From positions 496,001 through 560,000 of the forward strand of contig NZ_JAACFU010000005.1 of NCBI RefSeq assembly GCF_029051725.1: 64,000 nucleotides of DNA, written 5' to 3'. Source of the DNA: Bradyrhizobium sp. CSS354 (GTDB lineage Bacteria > Pseudomonadota > Alphaproteobacteria > Rhizobiales > Xanthobacteraceae). A model generated the notes under the pieces. The model searched no databases. It was given only the letters and a program-made list of their open reading frames with translations, and was not told the origin of the DNA. Position 1 is the stretch's first letter. Every line of letters begins with the position of its first letter. Positions 44,506-53,034 of the stretch are shown here, in pieces. The translations under genes and the position numbers were made by a program.

Positions 44506-45666
44506 ATGAGTACGAGTATCGCTGCGCAAGGCATCGCGGCACGAAGGTCCAAAGGATTCTCGAGCACTTCTTATCGGAAGCCTTCCCGGAAAATGACCAT
44601 CCAAAACGTGCTTGGCGCCGCCGTGATCGGCTGCGTCGTGCTTGGCGCCGGCTGGACCATCTACAGCAACATCTTTGCCGCCAGTGTCTATCCGACCGTC
44701 GGCAGCCGCGGCTACGACGAGCCCGTGATCAAGCGCGCGCCCAGGGTCGCGCTGCGCGAGGCCGGTGAGGCCGTCAAGGAAGCCTTTGCGCTCTTGCCCG
44801 ACCGCTTGCAGGTGGTAGCGCCGATCTCCCGCGAGATGTTCAACGATCGCTTTGCCGCGGCTGCGACCCAAGGCGTGACATCGAATGCGGCGAGCGCCGC
44901 ACCCGCAACCAGGGTCGCCGAAGCCAAGGACGCGCCGAAGCCGAGCGTGATCGCAAGGGTCGCGGAAGTCCTGAAGCCGGGCCCGGCCAAGGTCGCTGAC
45001 GCCGCGAAGTCCAAGCGCGGCGCTGACGCGTCGGTGCAGCTTGCCTCGGCAGATCCGGCCGAGATCGTGCCGGCGCCTGAGGCGAAGCCAAAATCGATTG
45101 CCGATCGCGCCAAGGCTGCGGTGATGTCGATCACCGGACCGCGGCAGTCGATGGTGGACAAACTCTGGGGCAAGCGCGAGCCGTCCGGCGGGCTGCTCGC
45201 CTATGCCTCGGCCGACGCCAGCGTGACCGCGTCCATCGCGCCGAGGGAGCAGAACCCCATGCTCGGCGGTTCGGCACCCTATGAACGCGATACCGCGGTC
45301 TACGACATCTCCGCCAAGACGGTTTACTTGCCCGACGGCGCCAAGCTCGAGGCGCATTCCGGCCTCGGCTCCAACCTCGACGACCCCCGCTCCTCGCGCG
45401 TCCGCATGCGCGGCGTGACGCCGCCGCACATCTACACGCTGAAGCCGCGCGAGGCGCTGTTTCACGGCGTGCCCGCGCTGCGCCTGACCCCGATTGGCGG
45501 CGAGAGCGCGATCTACGGCCGCGACGGCCTGCTCGCGCACACCTTCATGCTCGGGCCGAATGGCGATTCCAACGGCTGCGTATCGTTCAAGGATTATTAC
45601 GCGTTCCTCGACGCCTACCGTAACAAGGGCATCCGCAAGCTCGCGGTGCTGGCGCGGGTGGACTAG
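44506..45666 (+). CDS. DUF2778 (Tlde1-like) L,D-transpeptidase-fold protein
   Basis: A 386-residue protein if ATG 44506 is used; a frame open from 44341 would add 55 residues, and ATG 44596 would shorten it. One helix (VLGAAVIGCVVLGAGWTIY) is followed by a long Ala/Lys-rich linker and a C-terminal domain with YLPDGAKLEAHSG, RMRGVTPPHIYTL, REALFHGVPALRL and the catalytic-type DSNGCVSFKDY. DUF2778 is related to the Tlde1 L,D-transpeptidase fold. It is probably a periplasmic wall-linked enzyme; no type VI genes are nearby. A strong terminator follows. Confidence 0.85.
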   Translation: MSTSIAAQGIAARRSKGFSSTSYRKPSRKMTIQNVLGAAVIGCVVLGAGWTIYSNIFAASVYPTVGSRGYDEPVIKRAPRVALREAGEAVKEAFALLPDRLQVVAPISREMFNDRFAAAATQGVTSNAASAAPATRVAEAKDAPKPSVIARVAEVLKPGPAKVADAAKSKRGADASVQLASADPAEIVPAPEAKPKSIADRAKAAVMSITGPRQSMVDKLWGKREPSGGLLAYASADASVTASIAPREQNPMLGGSAPYERDTAVYDISAKTVYLPDGAKLEAHSGLGSNLDDPRSSRVRMRGVTPPHIYTLKPREALFHGVPALRLTPIGGESAIYGRDGLLAHTFMLGPNGDSNGCVSFKDYYAFLDAYRNKGIRKLAVLARVD

Positions 45667-45689
45667 GCCCAGTCAATTCGAGTTCACGC

Positions 45690-45716
45690 AAAAGGGCCGC
45701 TTGCAGCGGCCCTTTT
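45690..45716 (+). terminator. Rho-independent terminator after the DUF2778 gene
   Basis: AAAAGGGCCGC-TTGCA-GCGGCCCTTTT is a perfect stem followed by a T run. As its other strand also has a U-rich tail it may serve the convergent SDR gene too. Confidence 0.85.
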
Positions 45717-45739
45717 TTGTTCCGCTGTGCGGGTGCGTT

Positions 45740-46564
45740 TCAGCCCGGCCAGCACTGTCCGCCGCCGTCGATCCTCAGTACCTGGCCCGAGACGAAGGCG
45801 CCCATGGGACCGGCGAAGAACTCGACAACGCGCGCGACCTCGTCGACGGTTGCGATGCGGTCGAGCGTGCCGGTCTCGACCATTCGGTCGGTGTCCACCG
45901 CGCGTGTCCCGAGGAAGCGGCCGGTTCGGGTATCTCCGGGCGCGATGCAGTTGACGGCGATGTCGTAGGGACGGAGCTGGTCGGCCAGGCATCGCGTGTA
46001 ATGGGTCACGCCGGCCTTCGACACCGCATAGATCGAGCCCTGGGTACGCCCCTTGAAAGCCGCGACCGAGCCAAGCGTGACGATGCGGCCGCGTCGGCGC
46101 TCCATCATGCCGCGCGCGACCGCCTGGCATGTCAGGATGGTGCTGAGCAGGTTGCGCTCCAGCACCGCGCGCACATCGGCCTCCTTGATGTTCACTGCAT
46201 CGTTCGGATCGGGCTTGCCGCCGCCGGCCGCGATATCGCCGCCGGCATTATGCACGAGAATGTCGATCGGCCCGAGTGCCGCCTCGCTCTCCGCGATGAC
46301 GCGCGCGATGTCCTCGCCCTTGGTGAGATCGCCGAGCACGCGCTGGCTGCGAACGCTGAATTCCCGGCCGATCTCAGCCGCGACCGCGGTGAGGGTGGTG
46401 CCCTCGCCATACTCGGCCGGCCCGTTCTCGCGCATGCCGTGGATGGCGACGTCAGCGCCGAGTGCGGCAAGCTTCTCTGCAAACGCGCGGCCGAGCCCGC
46501 GCCCCGCGCCGGTCACCAGCGCAACTTTGCCTGCCAGAATCTTGGTGGTGTCATGCGATGTCAT
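45740..46564 (-). CDS. Short-chain dehydrogenase/reductase
   Basis: A 274-residue SDR from ATG 46564, preceded by AGGAAC. It has cofactor motif TGAGRGLGRA, HNAGG, catalytic Ser in VTLGSVAAF and YAVSK, and C-terminal VSGQVLRIDGGGQCW. It probably oxidises or reduces a hydroxy compound with NAD(P). It is 22 bases downstream of the RpiR regulator and may feed the adjacent transport/catabolic operon. Confidence 0.9.
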   Translation of the reverse strand: MTSHDTTKILAGKVALVTGAGRGLGRAFAEKLAALGADVAIHGMRENGPAEYGEGTTLTAVAAEIGREFSVRSQRVLGDLTKGEDIARVIAESEAALGPIDILVHNAGGDIAAGGGKPDPNDAVNIKEADVRAVLERNLLSTILTCQAVARGMMERRRGRIVTLGSVAAFKGRTQGSIYAVSKAGVTHYTRCLADQLRPYDIAVNCIAPGDTRTGRFLGTRAVDTDRMVETGTLDRIATVDEVARVVEFFAGPMGAFVSGQVLRIDGGGQCWPG

Positions 46565-46586
46565 GATCTTGTTCCTGTTGAGACTA

Positions 46587-47420
46587 TCAGTCTGCTGCGA
46601 GATCGAGGCCGATCGCCAACGCCTGCACGAGGCACATCGGTGCGACAAGTGTGCGCAGCGCGGGCTCAGGCATGTCCTGGATCTCGAACACGACGCTCGC
46701 ACCCTCGACGATCGGGCTCAACAGGCTGTCGGTGATGGAGATCGTAGGTACGCCACGCGCGACGAGTTCAGGAAACAGCCGCGCCGTATCCGGATAGTAG
46801 TTTCGGAAGCTGATCGCGACCAGCGCGTCGTCTGATGTCGCCGCGTGCGACTGCTCGTGAATGCTGCCGCCAAGACCGTCGAGCAGGACGACGCGCCGTC
46901 CGAGCTTGCGCAGCACGTAGGCGAGGTGGATCGCAACCGGAAACGAGCCGCCGAGGCCGAGCAGATAGATGTCACGTGCCTTGGCGAGGATCGCGGTCGC
47001 GGCGTCGAGTTCGCGCGCATGAACGGATTGGCTGAGCGTGACCAGCGCCGATTGGGCTTCCGAGACGAAGCGCGACAATACCGCGGCCGGCTGGCGGCCG
47101 AGCACTGACTTCTCCTGGCTCTTCATGCGGGCGAGGCGCGACTTGTAGCTTGGCGCGACGCCGGCAACGAGACGGGAGCGGAACACCTGCTGCATCTCGG
47201 TGAAGCCGCCGAACCCGAGCGCATGGGCGAAGCGAACGATCGCCGACGGCGGCACCCCTGAGCGCTGCGCCACCTCCGCCACGGTGCCGAGTGCGACATC
47301 GGTCGGGTGATCGAGCACGAACTCCGCGATCTGCTGCAGCCGGCCGGACAGTGCCCGGTGCCGCTGCGCAATCGCGCCGCGTAGCTCGTCATAACTCATG
47401 GCGCCAGCCGTCTTGTTCAT
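46587..47420 (-). CDS. RpiR/MurR-family transcriptional regulator
   Basis: A 277-residue protein from ATG 47420 (ATG 47459 is also possible). The N-terminal helix-turn-helix has TVAEVAQRSGVPPSAIVRFAHALGF and the C-terminal SIS domain (about 120-265) has LLGLGGSFPVAIHLAYVL and VAISFRNYYPDTARL, which binds phosphosugar-like or other effectors. It is divergent from the binding-protein gene at 47557, with repeated motifs between, so it probably controls that operon. Confidence 0.9.
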   Translation of the reverse strand: MNKTAGAMSYDELRGAIAQRHRALSGRLQQIAEFVLDHPTDVALGTVAEVAQRSGVPPSAIVRFAHALGFGGFTEMQQVFRSRLVAGVAPSYKSRLARMKSQEKSVLGRQPAAVLSRFVSEAQSALVTLSQSVHARELDAATAILAKARDIYLLGLGGSFPVAIHLAYVLRKLGRRVVLLDGLGGSIHEQSHAATSDDALVAISFRNYYPDTARLFPELVARGVPTISITDSLLSPIVEGASVVFEIQDMPEPALRTLVAPMCLVQALAIGLDLAAD

Positions 47421-47467
47421 CGAGTCGGATCTCCGGATGGGTCGCCTCTTTAACGGCATTTCACAGG

Positions 47468-47514
47468 TTGGATCAAATATTCTACTTTACATAACAGATG
47501 GAATGAATATTCTA
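47468..47514. promoter_or_regulatory. Direct repeats, candidate RpiR operator and promoter
   Basis: TTGGATCAAATATTCTA at 47468-47484 and ATGGAATGAATATTCTA at 47498-47514 share 13 of 17 bases and are 30 bases (about three helical turns) apart in the AT-rich gap between the regulator and the binding-protein gene. TTGGAT may be a -35 and CATAAC a -10 for the operon. Confidence 0.5.
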
Positions 47515-47556
47515 ATCTCACAAAAAAGCAAAAGACTTCGAAAACGGGAGGACACG

Positions 47557-48849
47557 ATGAGAGGGCGTCAGATCTCACGGCGAAGCGTTCTGAAGGGCAG
47601 CTTGATGGCGAGTGTCATCGGCGGGACCGGTAGCTTCTTTGGGCCGTGGCAGCAGAATCATGCGTGGGCGCAAGGCGCGAAACCGATCAAGCTCGGCCTG
47701 ACTTGCGATGCCAGCGGTCAATACGGCAACAGCGGCCAGGATGATTTCCGCGGCATCAAGATGGCAATCGACGAGATCAACGCCAAAGGTGGCGTACTCG
47801 GGCGCCAGGTCACTTTCATCACCGCGGACACCGAGACGACGCCAGCCACCGGCAGCCGCGTCGCCGAACGCTTCATCACCCGCGAGGACTGCACCATCCT
47901 GATCGGCGCGCTGCATTCGGGCGTCGCCAACGCCATCACGCAGGTCGCCAGCAAATACGGTGTGATCTACATGAACACCAATTCCTCCGCGCCGAGCGAA
48001 GCCGGGGAGAACTGCTCACGCGTGAAATTCGTCTGGGACGGCAACGGCACCAATTTTTCCAAGGCGTCCGTCAAGAACGCGGTGGACTCCATCGGCAAGA
48101 ACTGGATGCTGCTCACCAACGATTATGTCTGGGGTCACACGACGTCCGCCGCGACCAGGACTCAGGTCGAGAGCGCCGGCGGCAAGATCATCGACAATCT
48201 GCTGGTGCCGCAGAACACCCGCGACTTCACCGCCTATCTCCTTAAGATCCAACAAGCAAAACCCGATGTGGTGGCGACCGCGGTCGGCGGCGACGATATC
48301 AAGGCATTGCGCGAGCAGGTGGCGCAGCTCAAGCTCGACGGCAAGCCGGCCTGGATCAACAACCAGCAGGACTGGCCCGATGTGTGGGGCGCGCCCGACA
48401 GCCTGTTCGGCGTGTTCGGCACCACCTGGTATCACAAGCTGCCGCTGCCCGGCGTCGCCGAATTCGTCAAGAAGTGGCAGGCCGCCAACAAGGACGGCCC
48501 GATCCCGGTGCCGGGCAACGTCTCCTACAACGGCTACATGTCCACGCGCGAACTGCTCCGTGCGATCGAGCGGGCAGGGTCGACCAACAACGTCAAGATC
48601 ATCAAGGAGCTCGAGAACCTGAAGGTCTCGGCGACCGATCGCATGCAACATTTCGACGCCTACATGGATCCGATGACGCACCAGATGCAGCAGACGATCT
48701 ATCTGGCCCGGCGCAACGCCAAGCCGGCCGACAACACCGATCTGTTCGAGATCATCAGCTGGACGGAGCCGAAATCCGCCGCCGACGATGCGGCCCCCGG
48801 CAAGTGCAAGCTCACGCCCTACGAGCAGGTGCCGACCGTCGACTCCTAG
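47557..48849 (+). CDS. Tat-exported amino acid/amide ABC binding protein
   Basis: A 430-residue precursor from ATG 47557, with GGGAGG upstream. The signal has a twin-arginine motif (SRRSVLKGS), so it is exported folded. IKLGLTCDASGQYGNSG, GIKMAIDEINAKGGVLGRQV and the later NDYVWGHTTS fit type I binding proteins of the Liv/AmiC group. Ligand likely a small organic acid, amide or amino acid. It is the first gene of the operon running to 54471. Confidence 0.88.
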   Translation: MRGRQISRRSVLKGSLMASVIGGTGSFFGPWQQNHAWAQGAKPIKLGLTCDASGQYGNSGQDDFRGIKMAIDEINAKGGVLGRQVTFITADTETTPATGSRVAERFITREDCTILIGALHSGVANAITQVASKYGVIYMNTNSSAPSEAGENCSRVKFVWDGNGTNFSKASVKNAVDSIGKNWMLLTNDYVWGHTTSAATRTQVESAGGKIIDNLLVPQNTRDFTAYLLKIQQAKPDVVATAVGGDDIKALREQVAQLKLDGKPAWINNQQDWPDVWGAPDSLFGVFGTTWYHKLPLPGVAEFVKKWQAANKDGPIPVPGNVSYNGYMSTRELLRAIERAGSTNNVKIIKELENLKVSATDRMQHFDAYMDPMTHQMQQTIYLARRNAKPADNTDLFEIISWTEPKSAADDAAPGKCKLTPYEQVPTVDS

Positions 48850-48875
48850 AGACGGTGCGTCACATCGCGTACCGA

Positions 48876-48898
48876 GCGGCGCGCATCTCGCGCGCCGC
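48876..48898 (+). other. Intercistronic hairpin after the binding-protein gene
   Basis: GCGGCGCGC-ATCTC-GCGCGCCGC is a perfect 9-bp stem with no T run. Such hairpins after binding-protein genes stabilise the upstream mRNA and reduce downstream expression, giving excess binding protein. Confidence 0.55.
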
Positions 48899-48936
48899 GC
48901 GCCCGGACCATCGGCGTTCCGGGTGACACACGCCAG

Positions 48937-49875
48937 TTGCGAGAGCCAAAAACCTTGTTCGACCTTCTTCCGCATCTCCTCAACGGCCTGACGCTCGGCT
49001 TGTTGTTCGCGCTGATCGCACTCGGCTTCATGCTCATCGTCGGGCTGATGGAGCAGATCAACCTCGCGCACGGCTCTCTGTTCGCGCTCGGGGCTTATGT
49101 CGCCATGCAGCTCACGGGGCCGCGCCCGCCATTGCCGATGGAGCTTGCGAAAGCGTGGCTCGCGTTGCCGCTCGGCTGGCGCTATGCCGCCACCTTGATC
49201 ATCGCGCCTGTGATCGTGAGTCTGGTCGGCATGCTGATCGAGCTCTGCATGCGGCGCACTTATGGCAAGGATCCGCTGTACGGGCTGCTCCTGACCTTCG
49301 GCGCCGCGATGGTGATCGAGGAGATGATCCGCCTGGTCTGGGGCACGCGCGACTACGTGCTGCAGGTGCCGTCCGCCATCAATGGCGGCTTCCTCTTCGG
49401 CGACCTGATCTGGTCGACCTATCGCTTCTACGCGGCGGGCATCGCGGCCGGGATCATCGGCCTGGTCTGGCTATTGATCGAAAAGACCTCGTTCGGCGCG
49501 ACGGTCAAGGCCGGCGCTCATGACAGCGAGATCGTCCGTGCACTCGGCATCAACCTGTCACGATTGCGGCTGCTGGTGTTTGTGTTCGGCACGATGCTGG
49601 CCGCGATCGCGGGCATCATCGTCGCGCCAATCTGGGGCATTCGCCCGCATATGGGCGTCGATGCCGTCATTCCTGCGTTCCTGGTGATCGTGCTCGGCGG
49701 CGTCGGCAGCTTTTGGGGCGCGGTCGTCGCGGGTCTTTTGGTCGGATTGTGCGTCGGCCTTGCCGGCGCCTACGCGTCCGAATGGTCGCTGTTGTCGATG
49801 TACATCTTGCTCGTTGCCGTCGTGACGTTCCGCGCGCGCGGCCTCTGGGGCAAGAAGAGCGTGCTCGAGGCCTAA
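48937..49875 (+). CDS. LivH-type ABC permease
   Basis: About 312 residues, many helices. LNGLTLGLLFALIALGFMLIVGLMEQINLAHGS is a LivH-type opening and IVRALGINLSRLRLLVF the coupling loop. No ATG is near; TTG 48937 is used, and TTG 48955 after GCGAGAG is an alternative. It forms the membrane channel with the next gene. Confidence 0.88.
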   Translation: MREPKTLFDLLPHLLNGLTLGLLFALIALGFMLIVGLMEQINLAHGSLFALGAYVAMQLTGPRPPLPMELAKAWLALPLGWRYAATLIIAPVIVSLVGMLIELCMRRTYGKDPLYGLLLTFGAAMVIEEMIRLVWGTRDYVLQVPSAINGGFLFGDLIWSTYRFYAAGIAAGIIGLVWLLIEKTSFGATVKAGAHDSEIVRALGINLSRLRLLVFVFGTMLAAIAGIIVAPIWGIRPHMGVDAVIPAFLVIVLGGVGSFWGAVVAGLLVGLCVGLAGAYASEWSLLSMYILLVAVVTFRARGLWGKKSVLEA

Positions 49876-49880
49876 AGGGA

Positions 49881-50924
49881 ATGATTGTGGGATCAAAATC
49901 TTCACCGGACGCCGCGCGCCTCGTGACGCCAACGATGCTGGTGCTCTGGTTCGTGCTTGCAACGGTGCCGCTCTGGATCACGCGGATCGGGCTCTATCCC
50001 TATCTCGGGATCGAGATCCTGATCTGGTCGCTCTATGCGCTCGCGTTCAACCTGGTGCTGGGCATCGCCGGACTTCCGTCGTTCGGTCATGGTGCCTATT
50101 TCGGCATCGGCGCCTATGCGTTCGGTCTCTGCCAGTTCGAATTCGTTGCCAATCTCTGGATATGTCTGATTGCCGCGGCCGCGGTCGCGGGCCTCGCCGG
50201 CGTGCTGGTGGCGTTGTTCATCTCGCACAGACGCGGCATCTATTATGCCTTCATGACGATTGCGTTCGGTCAGATCTTCTGGACGCTGGCGATCAAATCG
50301 CACCGGATCACCGGCGGCGAAGACGGCCTACTCAAGATCAAGCGGTTGCCGGCCGATTTCGGGCTCGTGTCTTTCGATCTCACTGACAATGTCGCGTTCT
50401 ACTATTTCGTGCTCGCCGTCTTTGCGATCGGCACCGCCGCATTGTGGCGGCTGGTGAATTCGCCCTATGGCCGCGTGGTCGCTGCGATCAGGCAGAGCGA
50501 AGTTCGCGCAAGCCATCTCGGGTATAACGTATGGCTCTACAAGGTCGCGGTCTTTGCGCTGTCGGCTGCCGTCTCGGGCCTTGCCGGCGGATTGTTCGCC
50601 ATGGCGCAGCTCGCCGCATTCCCCGACGTTATGAGCCTGCATCAATCCGGCTACGTGGTGATGATGACTCTCGTCGGGGGCGGGCTTGTCAGCTTCTGGG
50701 GCCCAGTGATCGGGGTGTTTCTCTTCCTCACGGCCCGTGACGTGATCGGCGCGCTGACCAATGCCTGGATGCTCTATTTTGGTCTGCTGTTCATCGCGAT
50801 CGTGCTGTTCCGCCCCGAAGGCATCGCCGGCGCGATATCGGCTGCCGTGCAGCAGCATTCAATCGGCGCCTTACGGCAGCGCGGTACCTCGGCGATGCGG
50901 CTGCTGTTCGGGAGCGGGCGATGA
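49881..50924 (+). CDS. LivM-type ABC permease
   Basis: A 347-residue permease from ATG 49881. LYALAFNLVLGIAGLPSFGHGAYFGIGAYAF and RRGIYYAFMTIAFGQIFW are LivM core segments. It begins five bases after the LivH-type gene and overlaps the ATPase gene that follows. Confidence 0.9.
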   Translation: MIVGSKSSPDAARLVTPTMLVLWFVLATVPLWITRIGLYPYLGIEILIWSLYALAFNLVLGIAGLPSFGHGAYFGIGAYAFGLCQFEFVANLWICLIAAAAVAGLAGVLVALFISHRRGIYYAFMTIAFGQIFWTLAIKSHRITGGEDGLLKIKRLPADFGLVSFDLTDNVAFYYFVLAVFAIGTAALWRLVNSPYGRVVAAIRQSEVRASHLGYNVWLYKVAVFALSAAVSGLAGGLFAMAQLAAFPDVMSLHQSGYVVMMTLVGGGLVSFWGPVIGVFLFLTARDVIGALTNAWMLYFGLLFIAIVLFRPEGIAGAISAAVQQHSIGALRQRGTSAMRLLFGSGR

Positions 50925-51664
50925 ACATGATCGAGGCCTCAGCCGTTCATGTCCGCTTCGGCGATCGCGTCGTGCTGGAAAGCGTCGACCTCGCGGTCGC
51001 GGACGGCGAGTTTCACGGTGTGATGGGTCCGAACGGCGCCGGCAAGACCACATTCTTCAATGTCCTTACCGGCCGGGTGAAACCAAACCGCGGTCGAGTC
51101 CTGCTCGCCGGCGAGGATGTCACGGGCCTCAGCCCGCACCGCATCGCCACCAAGGGCATCGCCCGCTCGTTTCAGATCATGACACTGTTCGACGAGTTTT
51201 CCGCGCGTGACAACGTCATGATGGGCTTGCCCGAGTTTCGCGCCCGCGGCCACGATGTCGCACGCGCGGCGGCGGGCGACAGCCGGTTTGCCGCGAAGTC
51301 CTCCGAAGCGCTGGCGGCAGTCGGGCTTGCCGACAAGGGCGACATCCGCGCCAAGGACCTGTCCTATGGCGATCGGCGGGCGCTGGAGATCGCGGTCGCC
51401 TTGGCGCAGGCGCCCCGCGTGCTGTGCCTGGACGAGCCGACCTCCGGCCTCGGCTCCGATGGGGTGCAGCGGCTCGCTACCCTGATCGCTCGTCTGAAGG
51501 GGCGGCTGACTATCGTCGCCATTGAGCACGATATGGAGTTCCTGTTCTCGTTGGCTGACCGTATCTCGGTCATCCATTGGGGCCAGGTGGTGGCGCGCGG
51601 GACGCCACACGAACTGCAGCAGAACGAATGGGTTCGGCGCTCCAATCTCGGGAAATTCGCATGA
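50921..51664 (+). CDS. LivG-type ABC ATPase
   Basis: A 247-residue ATPase with Walker A GPNGAGKTT, FQIMTLFDEFSARDNV, signature region LSYGDRRALEIAVAL and Walker B VLCLDEPTSGL. The LSYGDRR variant is the usual LivG form of the signature. It overlaps both neighbours by four bases (ATGA). Confidence 0.92.
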   Translation: MNMIEASAVHVRFGDRVVLESVDLAVADGEFHGVMGPNGAGKTTFFNVLTGRVKPNRGRVLLAGEDVTGLSPHRIATKGIARSFQIMTLFDEFSARDNVMMGLPEFRARGHDVARAAAGDSRFAAKSSEALAAVGLADKGDIRAKDLSYGDRRALEIAVALAQAPRVLCLDEPTSGLGSDGVQRLATLIARLKGRLTIVAIEHDMEFLFSLADRISVIHWGQVVARGTPHELQQNEWVRRSNLGKFA

Positions 51665-52362
51665 TCCTCGAAGTGGACGCGGTCGATACCTTCTACGGCG
51701 AGACCCAGGCGCTGTTCGGCGCATCGCTCGCCATCGAGCGCGCCAAGGTGTTTGCGCTGCTCGGCCCCAACGGCGCCGGCAAGACGACCATGCTCCGCTC
51801 GATTCTCGGCCTGACGCGCCCGCGCCGCGGCTCCGTTTGCTTCGACGGTCACGACGTCACGCGCAATCCCACCCACGAGATTGCGCGCGCCGGCATCGGC
51901 TGGGTACCCGACGACCGCCGGCTGTGCCCGACATTGACGGTCGCGCGCAACCTGTCGATCGCGCAAAAGCGTACGCGCTTTCGCCACTGGAGCATCAAGG
52001 AGGCCGCTGCGATCTTCTCGCCGCTCGAATATCTCATGGAGCGCGACTGCGAAAATCTGTCGGGTGGCGAAATGCAGATGGTGGCGATCGCCCGCGCGCT
52101 GGTCGGCTCGCCGGGACTGGTGTTGTTCGACGAGCCGAGCCAGGGACTGGCGCCGAAAATCGTCGGCGACGTGCTCGCGACGATCTTGCGCATGAAGGAC
52201 GAGGGCATTGCCTCGCTGGTTGTGGAGCAGAACGCCGAGATCGCGCTATCGGTCGCAGATCATGCCGCGGTGATCGATCGCGGCCGGATCGTCTGGACCG
52301 GGGAGGCCGCGGCCTTGCGCGATGATCGCGGGCTTCGTCAGCGCTTGCTGGGAGTACAATAA
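51661..52362 (+). CDS. LivF-type ABC ATPase
   Basis: A 233-residue ATPase from ATG 51661 with Walker A GPNGAGKTT, GWVPDDRRLCPTLTVARNL, signature LSGGEMQM and Walker B LVLFDEPSQGLAP. It pairs with the LivG-type protein. It stops immediately before the GTG of the third, degenerate ATPase gene. Confidence 0.92.
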   Translation: MILEVDAVDTFYGETQALFGASLAIERAKVFALLGPNGAGKTTMLRSILGLTRPRRGSVCFDGHDVTRNPTHEIARAGIGWVPDDRRLCPTLTVARNLSIAQKRTRFRHWSIKEAAAIFSPLEYLMERDCENLSGGEMQMVAIARALVGSPGLVLFDEPSQGLAPKIVGDVLATILRMKDEGIASLVVEQNAEIALSVADHAAVIDRGRIVWTGEAAALRDDRGLRQRLLGVQ

Positions 52363-53022
52363 GTGGCCGCACCGCTGCTCGTTCTCGACGACGTTCGGAA
52401 GGTTTATACGCGGGGCCGCGTGATCCGCCGACCGACATTCTCGCTACAGGCAAGCCTGTCGCTGGACGAGCCTGAAATCGTCGGTGTCGTCGGCCCGAAT
52501 GGGGCCGGCAAGACGACCTTGTTCGAAATGATGACGGGCTCGAACGCACCGACCTCGGGGCGCGTGCTGGTTGCGGGCACCGATATCCATGGCGTCAAAT
52601 ATCGCGAGCGCGACCGGCTCGCGATCCACTATCACCAGTCGTATCAGGTCCGGCGCTTTCGCAAGCGCATTCCGTCCGCCTTGCTGGCGCCGTCGCCGAC
52701 CCGGACGCCGCTGGTTCATCTGTTCGATGAACCGCAGTTCAACCTGCAGGATGGCTATATCGGCTTCATGCTCGATTTCTTCCGCAAGCTGCGCGACGAG
52801 GGTCGGCTGGTCATTCTCTGCATGCATCCGACGGCGGCCTGGCACCTCGACATCCTCGCCGAGATCGCCGGGCGATTCCTGTTCGTGGCCGGCGGTGGGG
52901 TGACACCCATGGCGAATTTCGGCGCTCTCGTCGCAGATCCGCGCTGTCGCTCTTATCTCGGGCCGGAAATGACCAAGGCGGCGGATGCGATTTGTCACGG
53001 CGCCGTTCACAGCTCGACCTAA
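52363..53022 (+). CDS. Degenerate ABC-type ATPase lacking the signature motif
   Basis: A 219-residue protein from GTG 52363, directly after the previous stop. Walker A GPNGAGKT is intact at residues 44-51 and a Walker B-like LVHLFDEP lies at 117-124, with His155 as switch-like residue. Only about 65 residues separate the two motifs, against about 110 in ordinary ABC ATPases: the helical subdomain and the LSGGQ signature are absent. The frame is complete and in-frame with good codon use, so this looks like a remodelled rather than decayed protein. Its place in the transport operon suggests a regulatory role. Confidence 0.75.
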   Translation: MAAPLLVLDDVRKVYTRGRVIRRPTFSLQASLSLDEPEIVGVVGPNGAGKTTLFEMMTGSNAPTSGRVLVAGTDIHGVKYRERDRLAIHYHQSYQVRRFRKRIPSALLAPSPTRTPLVHLFDEPQFNLQDGYIGFMLDFFRKLRDEGRLVILCMHPTAAWHLDILAEIAGRFLFVAGGGVTPMANFGALVADPRCRSYLGPEMTKAADAICHGAVHSST

Positions 53023-53034
53023 AAGGAGAATCCG

